Positions 32,548 through 35,677 of a stretch of 35,677 nucleotides of DNA are shown here, in pieces. The stretch lies in the NCBI GenBank assembly GCA_021732565.1, contig JAKFUT010000021.1, positions 1 through 35,677 on the forward strand, read 5' to 3'. The notes under the pieces were generated by a model. It searched no databases and was not told the DNA's origin. It saw only the letters and a program-made list of their open reading frames with translations. The stretch's first letter is position 1; each line of letters begins with the position of its first letter. Source of the stretch: Candidatus Obscuribacterales bacterium. GTDB lineage: Bacteria > Cyanobacteriota > Vampirovibrionia > Obscuribacterales > Obscuribacteraceae. Position numbers and translations under genes: made by a program.

Positions 32548-33443
32548 ATGCCGAACCGAACATAATCAAAGACGACGACGGAAGTTGCAGATTGCCAGAG
32601 TCCGGTGAAGAGATTCTCGGTCCTGTGATTTCCATTCGCAATCATCGACTGCGGTGGGGCCTTCGCACCTATGTAATGGCAGTAATTAATGTCACTCCAG
32701 ATTCTTTTTCCGGAGACGGACTTACGGACTATTCTACGTGTGTGGATCGGGCACTACAGGCGGTTGATGAAGGTGCAGACATCATCGATATCGGTGGAGA
32801 ATCAACCAGACCAGGACACATGCCCGTCGATCCAAAAGTTGAACTAGAGCGAATTCTTCCGGTTATCGCTGAACTGCGTCGTCGAAGTGATGCAGTCATA
32901 TCCGTCGACACCAGAAGCCCTGAAGTATTTCGGGAAGCGGTGCATGCAGGCGCAGATATTTTCAATTCCGTGGCAGGTTTCGAGATCGCGATAGTTGAAG
33001 CCGCTGCCGACACAGGTTGCCCTTTTGTGATAATGCACCAGCAGTCTCATACGACCTATGAGACAGACGTCGTAGATTGCGTAATCGATTATCTTGAGAC
33101 CAGCGCCCGTAAAGCAATTGAGGCAGGCTGCGAAAAGAACCGCATCATCCTGGATCCTGGAATTGGATTTGGCAAACTTCCTCATCATAACGTTGCCCTG
33201 CTTCGATCGCTCAATCGAATAAAAGCGCTTGGATTTCCTTTAATGATAGGGACCTCGCGCAAATCAACGCTGGGGAAAATAACCGGACGCCCCGTAGAGC
33301 AACGGGTTTTTGCCACCGCTGCGACAGTGGCGCTTGGCGTCGCGGCTGGAGTTGACATTGTCCGCATTCACGATGTTAGCGCGATGGTGGATGTGGTGCG
33401 CGTTAGTGATGCAGTTGTTCGCGGATGGACGGGGGCGGAGTGA
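32535..33443 (+). CDS. folP: Dihydropteroate synthase
   Basis: This 302-residue TIM-barrel enzyme joins p-aminobenzoate to 7,8-dihydropterin pyrophosphate to give dihydropteroate, the target of sulfonamides. It carries all signature motifs: VINVTPDSFSGDG, DIGGESTRPG (pterin and pyrophosphate loop), SVDTRSP, DPGIGFGKLPHHN, MIGTSRKSTLGK and IVRIHDV. About 48 residues precede the first motif, longer than in most FolP proteins. The GTG start at 32535 has no ribosome binding site of its own and overlaps a leader frame with a strong one, so the exact N-terminus is uncertain. The stop overlaps the probable folK start, so folP and folK are translationally coupled. It would use pABA made by the CADD-like protein upstream. 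Confidence 0.95.
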   Translation: MLHLNAEPNIIKDDDGSCRLPESGEEILGPVISIRNHRLRWGLRTYVMAVINVTPDSFSGDGLTDYSTCVDRALQAVDEGADIIDIGGESTRPGHMPVDPKVELERILPVIAELRRRSDAVISVDTRSPEVFREAVHAGADIFNSVAGFEIAIVEAAADTGCPFVIMHQQSHTTYETDVVDCVIDYLETSARKAIEAGCEKNRIILDPGIGFGKLPHHNVALLRSLNRIKALGFPLMIGTSRKSTLGKITGRPVEQRVFATAATVALGVAAGVDIVRIHDVSAMVDVVRVSDAVVRGWTGAE

Positions 33444-33913
33444 TACTAGATATGGTGATTGCCGCAATCGGACTTGGTTCTAACATCGGCGACCCGGCAA
33501 AGAATATTCGCCATGCAATCGCACAGATCGCGTTGCTCGGTCACACCACGGCGGTCTCAGATCTCTACCACAGTAAGGCCTGGGGATATTCGGATCAGCC
33601 GGATTTCTACAACGCCGCACTACTGATTGACGTTGAGATGACACCCCTGGAACTGCTTCAAAAGCTTCAAAATATTGAACTGGAGATGGGCCGATCTCCT
33701 ACATTCAAATGGGGGCCGAGACTGATTGATCTGGACCTTTTACTCTTCGGGAATGAGAAGATTGACTCCATCGATCTGGTACTGCCACACCCGTTCCTAT
33801 ATGAAAGAGCTTTCGTTCTAAAGCCTCTGGCACAAATCGACTCAAGTTTTTCGGGTGCGCTGGAACAGCTGCCTCAAGATGTGGCGGACGGAGTGCAGCC
33901 AGTCAGGCAATAG
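33440..33913 (+). CDS. folK: 6-hydroxymethyl-7,8-dihydropterin pyrophosphokinase
   Basis: This ~157-residue enzyme transfers pyrophosphate from ATP to 6-hydroxymethyl-7,8-dihydropterin, making the substrate of FolP. The start AAIGLGSNIGDPAKNIRHAI and the signature FKWGPRLIDLDLLLFG identify it; YHSKAWGYSDQPDFYNAALL and LPHPFLYERAFVLKPLAQI complete the family pattern. The GTG at 33440 is chosen because GTGA overlaps the folP stop, a common coupled arrangement; the ATG at 33452 is the alternative. The gene ends a three-gene folate cluster of pABA supply, folP and folK. No folB or folE is present in the window. Confidence 0.95.
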   Translation: MILDMVIAAIGLGSNIGDPAKNIRHAIAQIALLGHTTAVSDLYHSKAWGYSDQPDFYNAALLIDVEMTPLELLQKLQNIELEMGRSPTFKWGPRLIDLDLLLFGNEKIDSIDLVLPHPFLYERAFVLKPLAQIDSSFSGALEQLPQDVADGVQPVRQ

Positions 33914-34226
33914 TGCTGCGTTTGCTTTTACCGTGTCTTGCAAGTCACCCAACGTGGGCAATCTTGCGATAGTCTTTCACCACATTCTGATCTCGGCGCT
34001 TCTCTGTAGCACAGATCCAGCTCGCCGGACGGGAGATTGAGGCTGAGATGGCTGGTTGGTGTTGAGCACTATCGTTTTCCTCATATGAATACCGTGAGTT
34101 AGTAGGCGAAGATCCTTGCACATTGGGATCTATGGGCTGCTGCGGGTGATGCCAAGCTGGGTTGGCAACTAGCTTAAATACGACAGTGGCGGGTAGAAAG
34201 GGATTAGCTTACTGAAGGAGGCACTT
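33914..34226. other. Intergenic stretch before the right-edge gene
   Basis: This 313-bp stretch has no gene. A small hairpin (TGCCAA, six-base loop, TTGGCA) lies near 34149-34167. Otherwise it holds only the ribosome binding site GAAGGAGG at 34214-34221 of the next gene. No terminator for folK is evident. Confidence 0.35.
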
Positions 34227-35677
34227 ATGCAACTGAGATCTGTTCTGGTTAGCTATGCTGTGGCCTATACACTCAGCCTCGGCGCGGGAATTTCGTTCTG
34301 CCCCGCCGGTCGAGCCGATGAGGCTCCGCAATCTGCGCCAAGTCTAAATTCTACCGGACAAATTGACGGTGTCTTTATTGGTAGTGATCCCAGCGCCAAA
34401 TTCATTCGAAAGGCTTCAAATGTAATTGGATTAGGTCAGGGAGCCATAGTAGTATCTGTGCGAGATCCGGCAATAGCGGCGCTTGTAGTAACAAGACTCG
34501 GAAGAATTAAACTCAAGGCCGGCAGCTCTGCTTTGGTTGGTATCACAGGTGATGTCCTCAAAGTGCAGAATTTACAGGGACCGACCGATAGCGTTGTTAT
34601 CGGGCTACGGAAAGATCTCTTTGGTGCAGCAGCGGCTTCTATCGTAAAACTGAATGCCGGACAGCAAATCACTGCAGTAAAACCGCAGTCATTACCGACA
34701 GCTACGGACAATACCGGGCCGTCACCAACAGCGGCCACTCCTGCCACAACCACTAATGCCACGGCCACTTCGGCCACAACCACTTCGCCTATCCCTCCGG
34801 CCACTCCGGCAGCAGCAACTTCACAGGCAAGCGCACCTCCAGTGGCTCAATCGCCACAAAAAAGTGGTATTGCACCCGTCCTGATAGGCGCAGCTTTCGG
34901 CGGTGCAGGAGTCTGCGCGAGCGCGGCCCTTATATCCTGCATTGACAAAGGAATTAGAAACGACCAAGATCGCCGCCGCTACCGTGAGATGATACAAGCA
35001 TCGGCATTCATGGATGCCTGGCAAACTTATAACAAAGACCCCAATAATCGAAATTCACAGGATCGAAATTCAAGCGGAAGAAACGACTCAAGATCACGAG
35101 ACAATGATTCTAAGTCTCCCAAAATTGATCCGCCAAAGCCTACAGAGGATCAAGCAAAAGGAATGCGAGACTTAGAAAAGTCCATCTCAGACAGTGAGAA
35201 GAAAGAGGCAGCAGAAAGTAAGGCAAGTAATTCCAAACAGCCGGACAAAAGCGAATTCGAAAAGCAGACAGACGACAAGAAGGCTTCAGACAGCAAACCG
35301 CCGGCAAAGGACGAGCTCAACCTTGATGATGACAAAAAAGACGCAAGCGCCGGTAAAAGCGCAGAGCCGAAGGCAGCTACAGACAAAGCCGCTGCAGATA
35401 GGGAATTCGATCTAGATGATAAGAAGGACACCGCACCCGGGAAGGAGACCGCGACCAAAGGAGCTGATACCGACAAGGAGCTCGATCTTGACGATAAGAA
35501 GGATACGGCTTCTGGCGGTAAGAATCCTTCAGACGGGCTGAATTTGGCGGACGAAAAGGGGGGAGGTACCGCTGGCGGTGGCGCCCCCGGAGATGATCCG
35601 TTCTCCGGGTTGTTTGGAGGCGAAGCCGGTAACACCGCCAGTGCCGCCGGCGCTGGAACTGATACGACAAGCTGGTT
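34227..35677 (+). CDS. Secreted protein with Lys/Asp-rich repeats, C-terminus cut by window edge
   Basis: The frame opens at an ATG five bases after GAAGGAGG and stays open to the right edge (483 complete codons). A signal peptide (1-~34, ending GRADE) leads a beta-rich domain (~45-150) with VVSVRDPAIAALVVTRLGRI and AGSSALVGITGDVLKVQNL, suggestive of FecR-like or small secreted beta domains but not assigned. A Thr/Ala/Pro-rich linker (~155-210) and a short hydrophobic helix (~215-240, IAPVLIGAAFGGAGVCASAA) follow. The remainder is a long, highly charged, low-complexity tail in which LDDKKDTA-type motifs recur three times (LDDDKKDAS, LDLDDKKDTAPG, LDLDDKKDTASG), ending Gly-rich. Such tails bind cations or interact with surfaces. 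Function unknown. Confidence 0.75.
   Translation, partial: MQLRSVLVSYAVAYTLSLGAGISFCPAGRADEAPQSAPSLNSTGQIDGVFIGSDPSAKFIRKASNVIGLGQGAIVVSVRDPAIAALVVTRLGRIKLKAGSSALVGITGDVLKVQNLQGPTDSVVIGLRKDLFGAAAASIVKLNAGQQITAVKPQSLPTATDNTGPSPTAATPATTTNATATSATTTSPIPPATPAAATSQASAPPVAQSPQKSGIAPVLIGAAFGGAGVCASAALISCIDKGIRNDQDRRRYREMIQASAFMDAWQTYNKDPNNRNSQDRNSSGRNDSRSRDNDSKSPKIDPPKPTEDQAKGMRDLEKSISDSEKKEAAESKASNSKQPDKSEFEKQTDDKKASDSKPPAKDELNLDDDKKDASAGKSAEPKAATDKAAADREFDLDDKKDTAPGKETATKGADTDKELDLDDKKDTASGGKNPSDGLNLADEKGGGTAGGGAPGDDPFSGLFGGEAGNTASAAGAGTDTTSW

Noticed and set aside
1-35677. CRISPR array, rRNA or tRNA genes, complete insertion sequence
   Set aside because: No regularly spaced repeats with unique spacers, no conserved rRNA or tRNA arms, and no intact transposase were seen by reading both strands.

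Overview
The window is 35.7 kb of bacterial chromosome with medium GC and densely packed genes on both strands. No rRNA, tRNA, CRISPR array or complete mobile element was seen. The gene mix resembles non-photosynthetic relatives of Cyanobacteria (Melainabacteria / Obscuribacterales-like): a short cyanobacterial-type RRM protein, a membrane-anchored Ser/Thr kinase, several TPR proteins, a DUF4337-like protein, a DUF4241 lipoprotein, a TPR-TonB protein and an OmpR-type two-component pair. That placement is an inference from gene content only. The proteins indicate a Gram-negative-type envelope (Skp/OmpH-like chaperone, TonB C-terminus, lipoprotein, periplasmic domains).

Layout. 1-3 kb: a TPR membrane protein running off the left edge and a secreted protein with two OmpH/Skp-like domains. 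3-7 kb: aerobic glycerol-3-phosphate dehydrogenase, then a two-gene minus-strand unit of a Gfo/Idh/MocA oxidoreductase and a putative Fe/2-oxoglutarate-type oxygenase. 7-10 kb: a small hypothetical protein, a soluble bacterial cytochrome P450, and a TPR protein whose stop overlaps that of the P450. 10-16.3 kb: an OmpR-type regulator and a divergent PAS sensor kinase, then an 844-residue CPA2 cation/proton antiporter fused to an extracytoplasmic N-terminal domain and two UspA-like domains. 16.3-20.5 kb: tandem hairpins, a 58-residue protein, a G-box-like beta-repeat protein, an exported subtilase and an RRM protein. 20.7-25.3 kb: a DUF4337-like protein, a VOC/PhnB-like protein, a scrap of group II intron reverse transcriptase, a Ser/Thr kinase and a hairpin-rich gap. 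25.3-31.1 kb: a DUF4241 lipoprotein and two uncharacterised genes upstream of it, a 53-residue protein with a double-glycine-like leader and its own terminator, a TPR-TonB protein and a second Gfo/Idh/MocA enzyme. 31.1-33.9 kb: a folate cluster in which a CADD-type self-sacrificing p-aminobenzoate synthase precedes folP and folK. The right edge holds the start of a secreted protein with a Lys/Asp-rich repetitive C-terminus.

The clearest functional story is the folate cluster. The CADD-like protein keeps all six expected metal ligands and the Tyr and Lys implicated in self-sacrifice. It would supply pABA to FolP, which condenses it with the FolK product. The most speculative but attractive candidate is the 53-residue double-glycine peptide at 28.9 kb. 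Two genes are cut by the window edges, and three small coding units (53 aa, 58 aa and a 19-codon leader) are easy to miss.
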